Below are positions 16,097-25,704 of a stretch of 64,000 nucleotides of DNA, in pieces. Source of the DNA: Sporosarcina luteola (GTDB taxonomy: Bacteria; Bacillota; Bacilli; Bacillales_A; Planococcaceae); contig JACHLS010000002.1 in assembly GCA_014204635.1 (NCBI GenBank), positions 310,001 to 374,000 on the forward strand, written 5' to 3'. The notes below the pieces were generated by a model. That model worked only from the letters and a program-made list of their open reading frames with translations, made no database searches and was not told where the DNA came from. Each line of letters opens with the position of its first letter. Within the stretch, counting starts at the first letter, position 1. The translations under genes were made by a program, and so were the position numbers.

Positions 16097-17266
16097 ATGA
16101 GAAATGAAGAGATGTTATTGATTCCGGGACCGACGCCAGTAGTCGATTCCATATATGATGCGATGTCGAGTGAGACAAGAGGGCATACAGATTCCCGTTT
16201 TGTCGCCATTTATAAGCATGCCATCGAGCAGACGCGTGAATTGTTGAAAACGGATGGCGAGGTATTTGTCATATCAGGATCCGGCACGGTTGCCATGGAA
16301 ATGGCCCTTGTGAATACAGTAGCTGCTGGCGAACGGTTATTGATTATCAGTCATGGCTATTTCGGAGACCGTTTCATCAAATTGGCGAAAGCTTTTGGAA
16401 TTGAAATCGATGTATTGCAAGCTGAATGGGGACAACAAGTGGCCAGCGAGGAAGTGGAAAAGAAACTTGGTGAGCATACATACAAGGCGGTCACGGTGAC
16501 ACATGCGGATACGTCAACAGGTGTAGCGGCAGATTTGGATTGTCTTGTTCCGCTTATAAAAAAGCATGGAGCTCTCGTCATCGTGGATGGTGTTTGCGCG
16601 ACCGCAGCACTGGAAGAGGATATGAGCAAAGAATATGGCAGTCCCGAATATAAAATTGATATTGTCCTCACGGGATCTCAAAAAGCGATCGGTGTCCCGC
16701 CTGGGCTGGCGATCGTCGCCTTCAATCAAACTGCATTGAAGGCGAGAGAAGCACTCGGGCATGTGCCAGCCTATTATTGCGATATTCATAATTGGATACC
16801 AATCATGCAAAATCCAGCCAATTATTTCGCAACACCACCCGTCAATTTAATTTACGCTTATGAGGAAGGAATAAAACTTGTCCTTGCTGAAGGAATGGAC
16901 GAACGGATTATGCGTCATGCCGCATTTGGCCGTGCTGTCCGCACTGCTTTGCGTGAATATGGTATGACACCACTTGCTTCGGAAGAGGTCGCTGCCTCAA
17001 CTTTAAGCTGCATTCTCTACCCTGAAGGCTTGAATGATACGGAATTCCGCGCAGCTCTCGCTCAAAAAGGAATTATTGTCGCAGGTGCATTAGCCCACTT
17101 GGCTGGCAAAGCATTTCGGATTGGACATATGGGAAACACGACAGAAGACATGCTTGCAGGCGCTATACGAGCAATCGGGGAAGTGCTTAATGACATGGGA
17201 TACGAAGTAGAGATTGATAAAGCAGTACTTCGATTTACAGAAGAAGTTTCAGTAACAAATCAATAG
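16097..17266 (+). CDS. PLP-dependent alanine/serine-glyoxylate-type aminotransferase
   Basis: A 389-residue class-V aminotransferase. Visible features are the N-terminal phosphate/substrate motif LLIPGPTPV, ISGSGTVAMEMAL (cofactor-binding region), VIVDGVCATAALE (the Asp that contacts the pyridine ring) and the cofactor lysine in VLTGSQKAIGVPPGLAIV. The length and C-terminal domain fit the alanine-glyoxylate / serine-pyruvate / purine-catabolism PucG-like group. The exact amino donor cannot be read from the sequence. ATG at 16097 has GAGGGGGATG just upstream. It is a single gene with its own terminator (17274-17296); no pathway partner lies next to it. Confidence 0.88.
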   Translation: MRNEEMLLIPGPTPVVDSIYDAMSSETRGHTDSRFVAIYKHAIEQTRELLKTDGEVFVISGSGTVAMEMALVNTVAAGERLLIISHGYFGDRFIKLAKAFGIEIDVLQAEWGQQVASEEVEKKLGEHTYKAVTVTHADTSTGVAADLDCLVPLIKKHGALVIVDGVCATAALEEDMSKEYGSPEYKIDIVLTGSQKAIGVPPGLAIVAFNQTALKAREALGHVPAYYCDIHNWIPIMQNPANYFATPPVNLIYAYEEGIKLVLAEGMDERIMRHAAFGRAVRTALREYGMTPLASEEVAASTLSCILYPEGLNDTEFRAALAQKGIIVAGALAHLAGKAFRIGHMGNTTEDMLAGAIRAIGEVLNDMGYEVEIDKAVLRFTEEVSVTNQ

Positions 17267-17273
17267 AAGTAAG

Positions 17274-17299
17274 ATGCCAGGCGAGCAGCCTGGCATTTG
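17274..17299 (+). terminator. Rho-independent terminator of the aminotransferase gene
   Basis: ATGCCAGGC and GCCTGGCAT form a perfect stem around GAGCA, followed by a short T-rich tail. Confidence 0.8.
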
Positions 17300-17357
17300 T
17301 TCATTTGGGCTGGTTAATCTTTTAAAACTTCTATCTAACATCAGCCTCAGAGGAAAC

Positions 17358-18218
17358 TCATTGCTCTCTCCTCTTCAACTCAACTCCGACATCGGGCCTG
17401 TCAGTGAATATGCCGTCCGCCCCCCATTGAAGCAACCTGTCCATCTCCTCTTCATCGTTCACTGTGAACGGGTGGACATCCAGTCCATGCTCGTGAAACT
17501 GATCAATCAAGTCGTTTGTAACGACATCCTTATTGATACCAACACCCGACGCGTATCTGTTCAGTCGCTTAAATTCCTTCTCTGTAAAAGATGGAGTTTT
17601 AGTAGACGAATAGAGTTGTATTAAAGGGATGCTCGGTTCCATGTTATGAATTCGCTGTAAGCTTTTCTGATCAAACGACTGGAGAATTATGCTGGGCAAA
17701 GTTGTTTGCTCATTCCGAATTCCAAACTCTTTCAACTGCTGAAGCAGTTCTTTTTCCATTCCGGGATTATCGTCGGGGGCTTTTAATTCAATATAGTAGT
17801 TCACATCTGTTCCAAACCGCTCAAATACCTCACGTAAACTGACGATCCTTTCATTTGTATCAATTCCTTCGCCCGAAACTGGGCGTTTTCGTTTGAAATT
17901 CCCAGTGCGGTAGGCATTTATTTGGTCTAAGGTCAGGTCCGACACGGCAATTTTAGTTTCTTCATCCATAATGAACTTATCATGCATGACGACAAGTTCG
18001 CCGTCTTTTGTTCTTTGTAAATCAAGTTCAATATAATCAGCCCCCATTTGCACAGCTAATTCATAGGAAGCCAAAGTGTGTTCGGGCGCATAGGCAGATG
18101 CTCCGCGGTGCGCAATAATAAGAAAATCATCCACTGGCAGCTTTGGCAGAGTGGATTTTTCTGTTTGTTCACAACCAAACAACAAGAAGAGAAAAATGAA
18201 TATGCATTTCTTTTTCAT
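17358..18218 (-). CDS. Glycerophosphodiester phosphodiesterase lipoprotein
   Basis: A 286-residue exported lipoprotein: signal peptide MKKKCIFIFLFLLFGC with Cys16 as the lipid site. The GDPD domain shows the family residues: IIAHRGASAYAPEHTLASY (catalytic His-Arg and Glu), YIELDLQRTKDGELVVMHD (metal ligands Glu and Asp, second catalytic His) and YYIELKAP. It hydrolyses glycerophosphodiesters, the remains of lipids and of glycerol-phosphate teichoic acids, to glycerol-3-phosphate and an alcohol. It is transcribed away from a ugpCAEB import operon that takes up such products, which strongly links their functions. ATG at 18218 has GGGGTGG 7 bases upstream. Confidence 0.94.
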   Translation of the reverse strand: MKKKCIFIFLFLLFGCEQTEKSTLPKLPVDDFLIIAHRGASAYAPEHTLASYELAVQMGADYIELDLQRTKDGELVVMHDKFIMDEETKIAVSDLTLDQINAYRTGNFKRKRPVSGEGIDTNERIVSLREVFERFGTDVNYYIELKAPDDNPGMEKELLQQLKEFGIRNEQTTLPSIILQSFDQKSLQRIHNMEPSIPLIQLYSSTKTPSFTEKEFKRLNRYASGVGINKDVVTNDLIDQFHEHGLDVHPFTVNDEEEMDRLLQWGADGIFTDRPDVGVELKRREQ

Positions 18219-18376
18219 GATGCAACCACCCCTGGGAATATACTAAACAAAACCAAGTATAAAAGAATAATAGAAAAAAGCAGGAAAAAGGAGGAGTTTT
18301 AGCGAAATATGTCTAATGTAAGTCAGTGTGAGTATTACTTTGGCAATTTACTAGTTGTCGGAAAGGAACTTGATTC

Positions 18377-19510
18377 ATGAAAAAAGTGGAGCTGATCAAT
18401 GTATCAAAATCATACGACAAGCAAGTGGATGTTATCTCCAATATAAACGTCACGATAGAGCCAGGCGAGTTTTTTGTTCTCGTTGGGCCATCAGGATGCG
18501 GGAAGAGCACCATGCTTCGAATGATAGCAGGACTTGAAGAAATTACTGGCGGTACATTGAAAATAGGGGAGCAGATAGCAAACAACCTCTCTCCGGATAA
18601 AAGGGATTTATCCATGGTGTTCCAAAACTATGCACTTTATCCCCATTTGACTGTGCAGCAAAATATTACATTCGGGCTTGATGTTAAACGGATGAAGAAA
18701 GACGAACAGAAGCGGAAGGCTGCCGAAGTGGCGAGCATGCTCGGTCTTACAGATTATCTCGCCAGGAAACCCCGCGAGTTATCGGGAGGACAGCGCCAAC
18801 GAGTTGCCCTGGCTCGTGCGATTGTCAGTGAAACACCGATCTGTCTGATGGATGAACCGCTATCCAACTTGGACGCAAAGCTTCGGGCCCATATGCGCTC
18901 TGAAATCAGGAGAATTCAGCGGACGCTAGGCATTACGATGATTTACGTAACACACGACCAAGTGGAAGCTATGACGATGGGCGATCGAATTATGATCTTG
19001 CATGAAGGAAAGATCCAACAAATCGGCAAGCCGATTGATATTTATAACCATCCTGCCAACCCGTTTGTCGCCACGTTCATCGGTTCGCCGCCAATGAATT
19101 TAGCGAAAGCGGTACTGGACGAGACGACGGAGGAACTTGTGGTCGAGAATGAACTGCGGATCCCTGTGCCTGGCATGGAACGATCAAAGCTGCCTAGCCA
19201 TGGAATGACAGTCGGAATTCGCCCGGAAAGTATATTACCTCTTACGCCAGAGCAAACCGGCGGTGTAAAACTTGAGGTGACAACGACGAATGTTGAAGTT
19301 CTGGGGAATGAGACGATATTTTCATTTCATGTCGGTACAGAAGAATGGATGGCAAAATGGAGCGGCCAATGGCATATCGGCATTGGAGAGCAATTGCCTG
19401 TCTGGTTGGAATTCGATTCCTTATCGATCTTTGATGGAGAGGAAGGCCACCTTATTAAGAAGACTGTAGATCAAAGTCATCATGTTGTACAGCAAGAGGT
19501 GGTGGAATGA
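18377..19510 (+). CDS. ugpC: sn-glycerol-3-phosphate ABC transporter ATPase UgpC
   Basis: A 377-residue ATP-binding subunit of the MalK/UgpC type. It has Walker A GPSGCGKST, signature LSGGQRQRVALARAI, Walker B CLMDEPLSNLD, the switch histidine in YVTHDQVEAM, and a C-terminal TOBE regulatory region (about 240-370). It energises import through the UgpA/UgpE channel. ATG at 18377 has GAAAGGAA 9 bases upstream. It overlaps ugpA by 4 bases. The ugp assignment, rather than maltodextrin, rests on the UgpB-like binding protein at the end of the operon and the adjoining glycerophosphodiesterase. Confidence 0.92.
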   Translation: MKKVELINVSKSYDKQVDVISNINVTIEPGEFFVLVGPSGCGKSTMLRMIAGLEEITGGTLKIGEQIANNLSPDKRDLSMVFQNYALYPHLTVQQNITFGLDVKRMKKDEQKRKAAEVASMLGLTDYLARKPRELSGGQRQRVALARAIVSETPICLMDEPLSNLDAKLRAHMRSEIRRIQRTLGITMIYVTHDQVEAMTMGDRIMILHEGKIQQIGKPIDIYNHPANPFVATFIGSPPMNLAKAVLDETTEELVVENELRIPVPGMERSKLPSHGMTVGIRPESILPLTPEQTGGVKLEVTTTNVEVLGNETIFSFHVGTEEWMAKWSGQWHIGIGEQLPVWLEFDSLSIFDGEEGHLIKKTVDQSHHVVQQEVVE

Positions 19511-20403
19511 ATACGACCGGTTCACTCTGGAAACGATCGGTTAATGGCCGCACCGCCCTTCTTTATTTATTGCCGTCGATCATTTTATTTTCAGTTTTCG
19601 TTTTTTATCCAATGTTCCGGACCATCTATCTTAGCTTCTTCCTGACGGATCAGGCAGGCAACGCAGCCATCAATGTCGGATTTGAAAACTATCAATATTT
19701 GTTAGGATCGTCGGAGTTTCAAAATAGCATGAAGGCCACCATTTTATTCGTTCTCTATACCGTGCCGATCGGTATCATATTGGCCTTATTTTTCGCGCTG
19801 CTGGCAAATGAAAAACTGAAGGGCATCGGGTTTTTCCGAACGATGTATTCTTCCACAATGGGTGTCTCGGTTGCAGCCTCGTCCGTCATATGGCTATTCA
19901 TGTTCAATCCGAGCATCGGCATGTTTAATCGTCTATTACAGACAGTCGGCCTGCCACAAATCCAATGGCTGCTCGATCCGGAGTGGGCCCTTTTATCCGT
20001 CTCCATGTCGACAATTTGGATGAATGTAGGGTTTTCCTTTCTTATCTTGCTTGGAGGTTTACAAAACATCGATGAGCATTTATATGAAAGCTCTCGAATT
20101 GATGGGGCTGGCTATTTCTATAGGCTGCGCCGCATTACACTGCCAATGCTATCACCAACGCTGTTTTTCATCATCACTATTTCGCTGATCAACGCGTTTC
20201 AAACATTTGGCCAAATTGATATATTAACGAAAGGTGGTCCCTCGCAATCGACGAACCTCATTGTCTATTCGATTTATCGGGAGGCTTTCGTCAACTACCA
20301 ATTTGGAACGGCTAGCGCACAGGCAGTTATCTTATTCGTCATTATTCTTATCGTAACCATCTTGCAGTTCAAGTTAGGGGAGAGGAAGGTGCATTACCAA
20401 TGA
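19507..20403 (+). CDS. ugpA: Glycerol-3-phosphate ABC transporter permease UgpA
   Basis: A 298-residue MalF-type permease with six transmembrane helices. The conserved cytoplasmic coupling loop reads YESSRIDGAGYFYRLRRITLPMLSP, the EAA motif that contacts the ATPase. It is encoded with 4-base overlaps to ugpC and ugpE, so the three are translationally coupled. It forms the channel together with UgpE. There are no frameshifts or unusual regions. Confidence 0.92.
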   Translation: MNTTGSLWKRSVNGRTALLYLLPSIILFSVFVFYPMFRTIYLSFFLTDQAGNAAINVGFENYQYLLGSSEFQNSMKATILFVLYTVPIGIILALFFALLANEKLKGIGFFRTMYSSTMGVSVAASSVIWLFMFNPSIGMFNRLLQTVGLPQIQWLLDPEWALLSVSMSTIWMNVGFSFLILLGGLQNIDEHLYESSRIDGAGYFYRLRRITLPMLSPTLFFIITISLINAFQTFGQIDILTKGGPSQSTNLIVYSIYREAFVNYQFGTASAQAVILFVIILIVTILQFKLGERKVHYQ

Positions 20404-21218
20404 AAACAAGCCTTCCCGCAAAAATATGGCTTTACTTCCTGTTGATTGTGACATCGCTTTGCGTCTTTTTTCCGGTTCTTTACGCATTTATGATTTCATT
20501 CATGACAGGACCTGAAATTATTCAAGGACGATTTTTCCCCCAAACGTTCAATTTGGAGAATTATACCAAGGTGTTTGACAGGCTGCCGTTGCTTAATTAC
20601 TTATTAAATAGCTTTATCGTGTCAATCAGTGTCATGCTCGGGCAACTCGTCGTATGCAGTCTCGCTGCCTATGCGTTTGTATTCTTCAAATTCAAAGGAC
20701 GGGATTTCATTTTTTTCTTGTTTATTTCCACTATGATGATTCCATGGGAAGCTACGATGATCCCAAACGTATTCACCATACGGAAGCTTGACTGGTTCAA
20801 CACATACCAAGGTTTGACGCTGCCTTTCTTCGCACTGGCATTTGGCACATTCCTCTTGCGTCAGCATTTCCTGACAATCCCTAAGGAGTTGCATGAAGCG
20901 TCCCAAATTGCAGGACTGAGCCGGTTCAAGTTTTTCTGGAAAGTGGTCTTGCCCATTTCAAAAACGAGCCTTGTCACGCTAGGTGCATATGGCTTCCTGA
21001 CAACATGGAATATGTACTTATGGCCATTGCTCATTACGACGAATCAATCCGTCCGTACTGTACAAATCGGTTTGAAGCAATTGCAGTCCCAAGAGATTGC
21101 AACCGAATGGGGGGTGGTCATGGCAGGTGTCATTGTCGTTATCATTCCGACATTGCTGCTGCTTTTCATTGGTCAGAAGCAACTGCAAAAAGGATTATCT
21201 CAAGGTGCATTGAAATGA
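20400..21218 (+). CDS. ugpE: Glycerol-3-phosphate ABC transporter permease UgpE
   Basis: A 272-residue MalG-type permease, the second half of the channel. It has six helices, and its EAA coupling loop reads PKELHEASQIAGLSRFKFFW, followed by KVVLPISKTSLVTLGAYGFL. The start ATG overlaps the ugpA stop (ATGA). It is followed after 45 bases by the binding-protein gene, which has its own ribosome site. The family length is normal (about 270-280). Confidence 0.92.
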   Translation: MKTSLPAKIWLYFLLIVTSLCVFFPVLYAFMISFMTGPEIIQGRFFPQTFNLENYTKVFDRLPLLNYLLNSFIVSISVMLGQLVVCSLAAYAFVFFKFKGRDFIFFLFISTMMIPWEATMIPNVFTIRKLDWFNTYQGLTLPFFALAFGTFLLRQHFLTIPKELHEASQIAGLSRFKFFWKVVLPISKTSLVTLGAYGFLTTWNMYLWPLLITTNQSVRTVQIGLKQLQSQEIATEWGVVMAGVIVVIIPTLLLLFIGQKQLQKGLSQGALK

Positions 21219-21263
21219 TGAAATTAGATTGGCAATTACAAGTAAAGGGGTGCAGGAAGGAAT

Positions 21264-22637
21264 ATGAAAAAATTTGGAGCAAATCCGCTTTTATGGCTTC
21301 TCATTTTGGCCATGGCCATTTTGACGGCTTGTACGAACAGTGACAGCAATACGAACAACGAATCCTCTACAGGCGATTCTGGTGAAAAGAAAGAACCGGC
21401 AAAAACAGAGGATGGCAAAGTCTCAATCGAGTTCTGGCATGCCATGTCAGGCACTGGCCAAGAGTCCATTGACGCTATCGTGAAAGGGTTCAATGAATCT
21501 CAGGATCAATATGAAGTGAAGGCGGAATACCAAGGGTCCTATGAAGAGTCGCTGACGAAGCTGCGCGGCGTCGGAGGGACCAAAGATGCCCCGGCTATTA
21601 CACAAGTCTTCGAAGTCGGAACAAAGTATATGATCGAAAGCGGTTATATCGAGCCGATGCAGTCATTTATTGACAAGGATAACTACGATCTATCCCAGCT
21701 GGAAGAGAATATTTTGAACTATTACCGGGTGGATGGAGATCTTTACTCTATGCCATTCAACTCATCCACCCCTGTCATGATCTATAACAAAGACGCATTC
21801 AAGGAAGCGGGGCTTGATCCCGAAAAGGCGCCTGAGACATTTTCTGAAGTGATTGAGGCTGCCGAGAAATTGACAACGGATGAAATGAAAGGCTTCTCCA
21901 TGTTGACATACGGCTGGTTCTTCGAGCAACTTGTCGCAACCCAAGGCGGCCTCTATGTGAATGAAGACAACGGTCGTTCCGGTGATGCTACAGAAGCTGT
22001 CTTCAACGGTCCAGAAGGGCGGAATGTGTTCGATTTCCTGGATCGGATGAATAAGGCAGGCACATTTGGCAACTTCGGAACGAATTGGGATGATATCCGT
22101 GCGGCATTCTCCACTGGGAAAGTTGCCATGTACATGGATTCCTCCGCTGGGGTAGCAGGTGCCATCAACAACGCACCATTCGAAGTCGGAGTCGCGTATA
22201 TCCCGCATGCGGACGAAGTGAAACGGAATGGAGTTGTAATCGGCGGCGCATCCCTCTGGATGTCAAAAGGGATTGCCGAGGAAGAGCAGGAAGCAGCTTG
22301 GGAATTCATGAAATACTTGACGACGCCTGAAGTCCAAGCAAAATGGCACCTCGATACTGGTTACTTCGCCATCAACCCTAAAGCATACGATGAAGAAGAC
22401 GTGAAAGCGAAATGGGCTGAATATCCGCAATACAAAGTGACGGTCGATCAGCTGCAAGATACAGTGCCGGGTTATGCGACACAAGGAGCGCTCATCTCGG
22501 TATTCCCAGAATCAAGACAGCAAATCGTGACCGCCTTGGAAGAATTATACCAAGGAAAAGATCCGCAAGAAGTGTTGGACAAAGCGGTTGAAGGTACAAA
22601 CCGTGCTATCGAAATCGCGAACAAGACGAAGAAATAA
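21264..22637 (+). CDS. ugpB: Glycerol-3-phosphate-binding lipoprotein UgpB
   Basis: A 457-residue extracytoplasmic solute-binding lipoprotein. The signal peptide ends in the lipobox LTAC, followed by an Asn/Ser/Glu-rich linker (about 26-52). The folded part begins VSIEFWHAMSGTGQES, the standard start of group-1 binding proteins. The phrases PAITQVFEVGTKYMIESG and MPFNSSTPVMIYNKDAFKEA closely resemble E. coli UgpB as I remember it, which supports glycerol-3-phosphate or glycerophosphodiesters as ligands. ATG at 21264 has GGAAGGAAT just upstream. It is the last gene of the ugp operon, closed by a perfect 14-bp terminator stem. Confidence 0.93.
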   Translation: MKKFGANPLLWLLILAMAILTACTNSDSNTNNESSTGDSGEKKEPAKTEDGKVSIEFWHAMSGTGQESIDAIVKGFNESQDQYEVKAEYQGSYEESLTKLRGVGGTKDAPAITQVFEVGTKYMIESGYIEPMQSFIDKDNYDLSQLEENILNYYRVDGDLYSMPFNSSTPVMIYNKDAFKEAGLDPEKAPETFSEVIEAAEKLTTDEMKGFSMLTYGWFFEQLVATQGGLYVNEDNGRSGDATEAVFNGPEGRNVFDFLDRMNKAGTFGNFGTNWDDIRAAFSTGKVAMYMDSSAGVAGAINNAPFEVGVAYIPHADEVKRNGVVIGGASLWMSKGIAEEEQEAAWEFMKYLTTPEVQAKWHLDTGYFAINPKAYDEEDVKAKWAEYPQYKVTVDQLQDTVPGYATQGALISVFPESRQQIVTALEELYQGKDPQEVLDKAVEGTNRAIEIANKTKK

Positions 22638-22645
22638 AATGACAG

Positions 22646-22682
22646 AGCACCTTTGCCGAAATATCGGTAAAGGTGCTTTTTA
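22646..22682 (+). terminator. Rho-independent terminator of the ugp operon
   Basis: AGCACCTTTGCCGA pairs with TCGGTAAAGGTGCT (one G-T pair), followed by TTTTT. Confidence 0.92.
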
Positions 22683-22816
22683 ACATGGTAATAGGAATAC
22701 AGGAAGTAGTATACGAATCTAGGATATATTATGGTATAGTAATAGAGTGGTTTTTATACAGGTTTTAAGATGCGCAGGCACTTAAAATAGATAAAAAAAG
22801 AGTAGGAGATGAAGGA

Positions 22817-25219
22817 ATGTCGCTATTGAAAAAAGCAGGCATGTGGGTTGCCGCCATGGCACTCATACTAAGCGGTCTTTCGTTCGGTACGAATGTAAGC
22901 GCTGCCAGCTCACAAGAGGTGACACGCGGTGAATTCATTACCGCAGTCGTAAAAGCACTTGAATTGGAAGTGGGAGATGGCTCGTCACACCAATTTACAG
23001 ATGTCGACAAGCAGTTGGCACCATTTGTAGAAGCTGCCCTAACGAACGGGTTGGTGAAAGGAGCGACAGCTTCGGAGTTCAAACCGGGTGAGAAATTGAC
23101 TCGTGAGCATGCATTTTTAATTGTATCGCGTGCCGTTAAGACGGACGAAGTGTATCCAGTGTCGTTGCTTGATAAATTTAAGGACAAAGGCCAATTCAAA
23201 ACGAATGAGTTAGAAGAATTGGCGAAGAGCGTAGGCCTGGATATTTTCAGAGGATTTGAAGATGGTACAGCAAAACCGCAGAAAGTGGTAACGAAAGGCC
23301 AAGTGAAAAAGATTCTTGATCGTTTGTTGGAGGTACATAGTACACAACCTGCACTACCGGAAGAACAGCCGAATGAACAACCAATAAATGACAACGTCTC
23401 ACTTCGTATTTTAGGAACAAGCGATTTGCATACAAACTTTGTCAACTATGATTACTATCAGGACAAACCGACAAATGAATTCGGTTTGGCAAAGACAGCT
23501 GTCCTTATCGAGGAAGCACGTGCCGAAAACCCGAATAACCTGTTGTTCGACAATGGAGACTTGATTCAAGGAACGCCGCTCGGTGCCTATAAAGTGTCTG
23601 TTGATCCACTGGAAGAGGGAGAGACACATCCTGCATTTGCTGCATTCAAAGCACTTGAATATGATGCTGCCTCTCTAGGAAATCATGAATTCAACTTTGG
23701 GCTTGATTATTTAGACAAAGTGATCAAGGGATCTGAAGTGCCGATCTTGAACGCAACTGTATATGACGCAAAAACAAAAGAGAACGTTTATACACCGTAT
23801 GTCATTTTAGATAAAGAAGTTGTTGACGGCAAAGGAAACAAGCATGACTTGAAAGTCGGCGTAATCGGCGTCGTCACACCGGGAATCATGAAATGGGACA
23901 AAGCATTGCTTGAAGGAAAAGTGACAGCGGAAGATCCTGTTGTTTCCATTAACAAGTTTCTTCCTGAAGTGAAGGAAAAAGGCGCGGATATCGTCGTCGT
24001 CATTTCGCATTCCGGCATTGGTGACGAAACATACGTGCCAGGTGAAGAAAACGTCACTTACCAGCTGACGAAGATTGAAGGCGTCGATGCAATCTTGACA
24101 GGTCACGACCACGGACTGTTCCCAGGTCCTGACTATGGGGAATTAAAAAATGTTGATTTGGAACTAGGTAAAATCAATGGTATGCCAGTTGTCATGCCAG
24201 GCAAGTTCGGAAGCCATTTAGGAATTATTGATTTGGAGCTTGAAAAAGCAGATGGTTCCTGGAAAGTGGTTGAAAGTAAAGGGTTCCTTCGTGAAGTGGA
24301 TAAGGAATCAGACAAAGTATCCGAGAAAGTCATTCAAGCAGTCAAAGAAGCACATGAAGGAACTATTGAGTATGTCCGCAGTCCGGTCGGTAAAACGACG
24401 TCGACCATAACAAGTTATTTCGCGCTTGTAAAAGATGATCCTTCCATTCAAATCGTAACGAATGCTCAAAAATGGTATGTTGAAAGTCAATTGAAAGGTT
24501 CTCAATATGAAAGCCTTCCAATTCTATCTGCAGGCGCGCCTTTCAAGGCGGGTGGGCGTAATGGAGCTAACTATTACACAGAAATTCCTGCGGGAGAAAT
24601 CGCCATCAAGAATGTTGCTGATTTGTATGTCTATGACAATACAATTGCAGCTGTTGTCATGACAGGGGCAGATGTGAAAGAATGGCTTGAAATGTCTGCT
24701 GGCCAGTTCAACCAAATTAATCCATCCTCTAGTGAGGAACAAGACTTGATCAATAGCGACTTCCGTACGTATAATTTTGACGTGCTGGATGGTGTTACGT
24801 ATCAAGTGGATGTAACCCAACCTGCAAAGTACGATGCGAAAGGCGAAACAATCAATGAAAAAGCAAATCGGATCGTCAATTTGCAATATGATGGAAAACC
24901 GATAGACCTAGAACAGAAGTTTATCGTCGTGACAAACAACTACCGTGCAAGTGGGAACTTCCCGGGTGTTCGCAATGCAATCGATACAATTGAATATGCA
25001 TATGAGAATCGTGAAGCAATTATGGATTACATGATTGATCAAAAGACAATCGACCCGTCAGCCGATAATAACTGGACATTTGTACCGGTTGAAGGGGATG
25101 CAAAGATCATTTTTGAAACATCCGGAAAAGCACAGAACTTCGCTCCTAAAGAAGGCGATATCCAATACATCGCTCCGACAAAGGACGGCTTTGCTAAGTT
25201 CTCAATCAAACTGAAATAA
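22817..25219 (+). CDS. SLH-anchored 5'-nucleotidase / cyclic phosphodiesterase (SLH at N-terminus)
   Basis: An 800-residue exported enzyme with a signal peptide to about residue 30 (VSAASS). SLH-like modules cover about 33-170; the first is only its second half (VTRGEFITAVVKALE). After a Glu/Pro/Asn-rich linker comes a calcineurin-type metallophosphatase (about 195-480) with metal-binding motifs TSDLHTN, LLFDNGDLIQG, SLGNHEFNFG and LTGHDHGLF. The 5'-nucleotidase C-terminal domain covers about 520-730. The domain order resembles CpdB/YfkN-type 2',3'-cyclic phosphodiesterase/nucleotidases, which release phosphate and nucleosides outside the cell. ATG at 22817 has AGGAGATGAAGG before it. It lies directly after the ugp operon. 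Confidence 0.92.
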   Translation: MSLLKKAGMWVAAMALILSGLSFGTNVSAASSQEVTRGEFITAVVKALELEVGDGSSHQFTDVDKQLAPFVEAALTNGLVKGATASEFKPGEKLTREHAFLIVSRAVKTDEVYPVSLLDKFKDKGQFKTNELEELAKSVGLDIFRGFEDGTAKPQKVVTKGQVKKILDRLLEVHSTQPALPEEQPNEQPINDNVSLRILGTSDLHTNFVNYDYYQDKPTNEFGLAKTAVLIEEARAENPNNLLFDNGDLIQGTPLGAYKVSVDPLEEGETHPAFAAFKALEYDAASLGNHEFNFGLDYLDKVIKGSEVPILNATVYDAKTKENVYTPYVILDKEVVDGKGNKHDLKVGVIGVVTPGIMKWDKALLEGKVTAEDPVVSINKFLPEVKEKGADIVVVISHSGIGDETYVPGEENVTYQLTKIEGVDAILTGHDHGLFPGPDYGELKNVDLELGKINGMPVVMPGKFGSHLGIIDLELEKADGSWKVVESKGFLREVDKESDKVSEKVIQAVKEAHEGTIEYVRSPVGKTTSTITSYFALVKDDPSIQIVTNAQKWYVESQLKGSQYESLPILSAGAPFKAGGRNGANYYTEIPAGEIAIKNVADLYVYDNTIAAVVMTGADVKEWLEMSAGQFNQINPSSSEEQDLINSDFRTYNFDVLDGVTYQVDVTQPAKYDAKGETINEKANRIVNLQYDGKPIDLEQKFIVVTNNYRASGNFPGVRNAIDTIEYAYENREAIMDYMIDQKTIDPSADNNWTFVPVEGDAKIIFETSGKAQNFAPKEGDIQYIAPTKDGFAKFSIKLK

Positions 25220-25232
25220 GAAATGACGGAGT

Positions 25233-25260
25233 GGAGCATGTCTCTGCTCCGTATTTTTTT
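25233..25260 (+). terminator. Rho-independent terminator
   Basis: GGAGCA (25233-25238) pairs with TGCTCC (25245-25250), followed by GTA and seven T, 13 bases after the stop of the nucleotidase gene. Confidence 0.8.
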
Positions 25261-25404
25261 GAATCTTATTTATGTTTATTGTCCGGCGATTGAAGATTTG
25301 TCATGCCATTTCCTGGTAGTGACCTTTTCTTACTAAAGAAGACGATTAAAAAAGGCTGTTCCGGGTATCGTAAAGGTTAACATGTGCCGAAGGAGCTGTT
25401 TGAA

Positions 25405-25587
25405 TTGAAAAGGAAATTTCAAGTGGAGCCGAATGCTAGTGAAGGGCGCGACAGTCGCTTTACGGGAATGCCGGATGCAAAGGAGTTTCCTGATTTGGAG
25501 CCTAAGCAAAGTGCCGAAAAACAAATGGAGCAATACGAGAATACTGTTGGAGGAACGAAGCGGAACGTGGAGGGTGTGGAAGACTAA
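25405..25587 (+). CDS. Small hydrophilic protein, 60 aa
   Basis: A small gene starting at TTG 25405, with AGGAGC 8 bases upstream; the product begins MKRKFQVEPNASEGRDSRFT and is rich in Glu, Lys, Gln and Pro, with no hydrophobic core, so it is probably unstructured. An earlier in-frame GTG (25384) has no ribosome site. A perfect 14-bp terminator begins 2 bases after the stop, which supports a real transcription unit. I do not recognise a family. Small acid-soluble or stress proteins of Bacillales have a similar composition, but no signature is present. Confidence 0.55.
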   Translation: MKRKFQVEPNASEGRDSRFTGMPDAKEFPDLEPKQSAEKQMEQYENTVGGTKRNVEGVED

Positions 25588-25589
25588 GA

Positions 25590-25624
25590 AACGAAGGCAT
25601 TGTGCTGACAATGCCTTCGTTTTA
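25590..25624 (+). terminator. Rho-independent terminator
   Basis: AACGAAGGCATTGT pairs perfectly with ACAATGCCTTCGTT, followed by TTT. Confidence 0.88.
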
Positions 25625-25704
25625 ATTCAATCCTACTTTCCAAATGCTTCATTTCACGTATACTAATAGAGAGAATAAGTTGGATCAAGACTGGGGATAA
25701 GAAG

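Noticed and set aside
17274-17624. Open frame of 116 codons opposite the glycerophosphodiesterase gene
   Set aside because: It begins inside a terminator and is the antisense of a well-identified gene.
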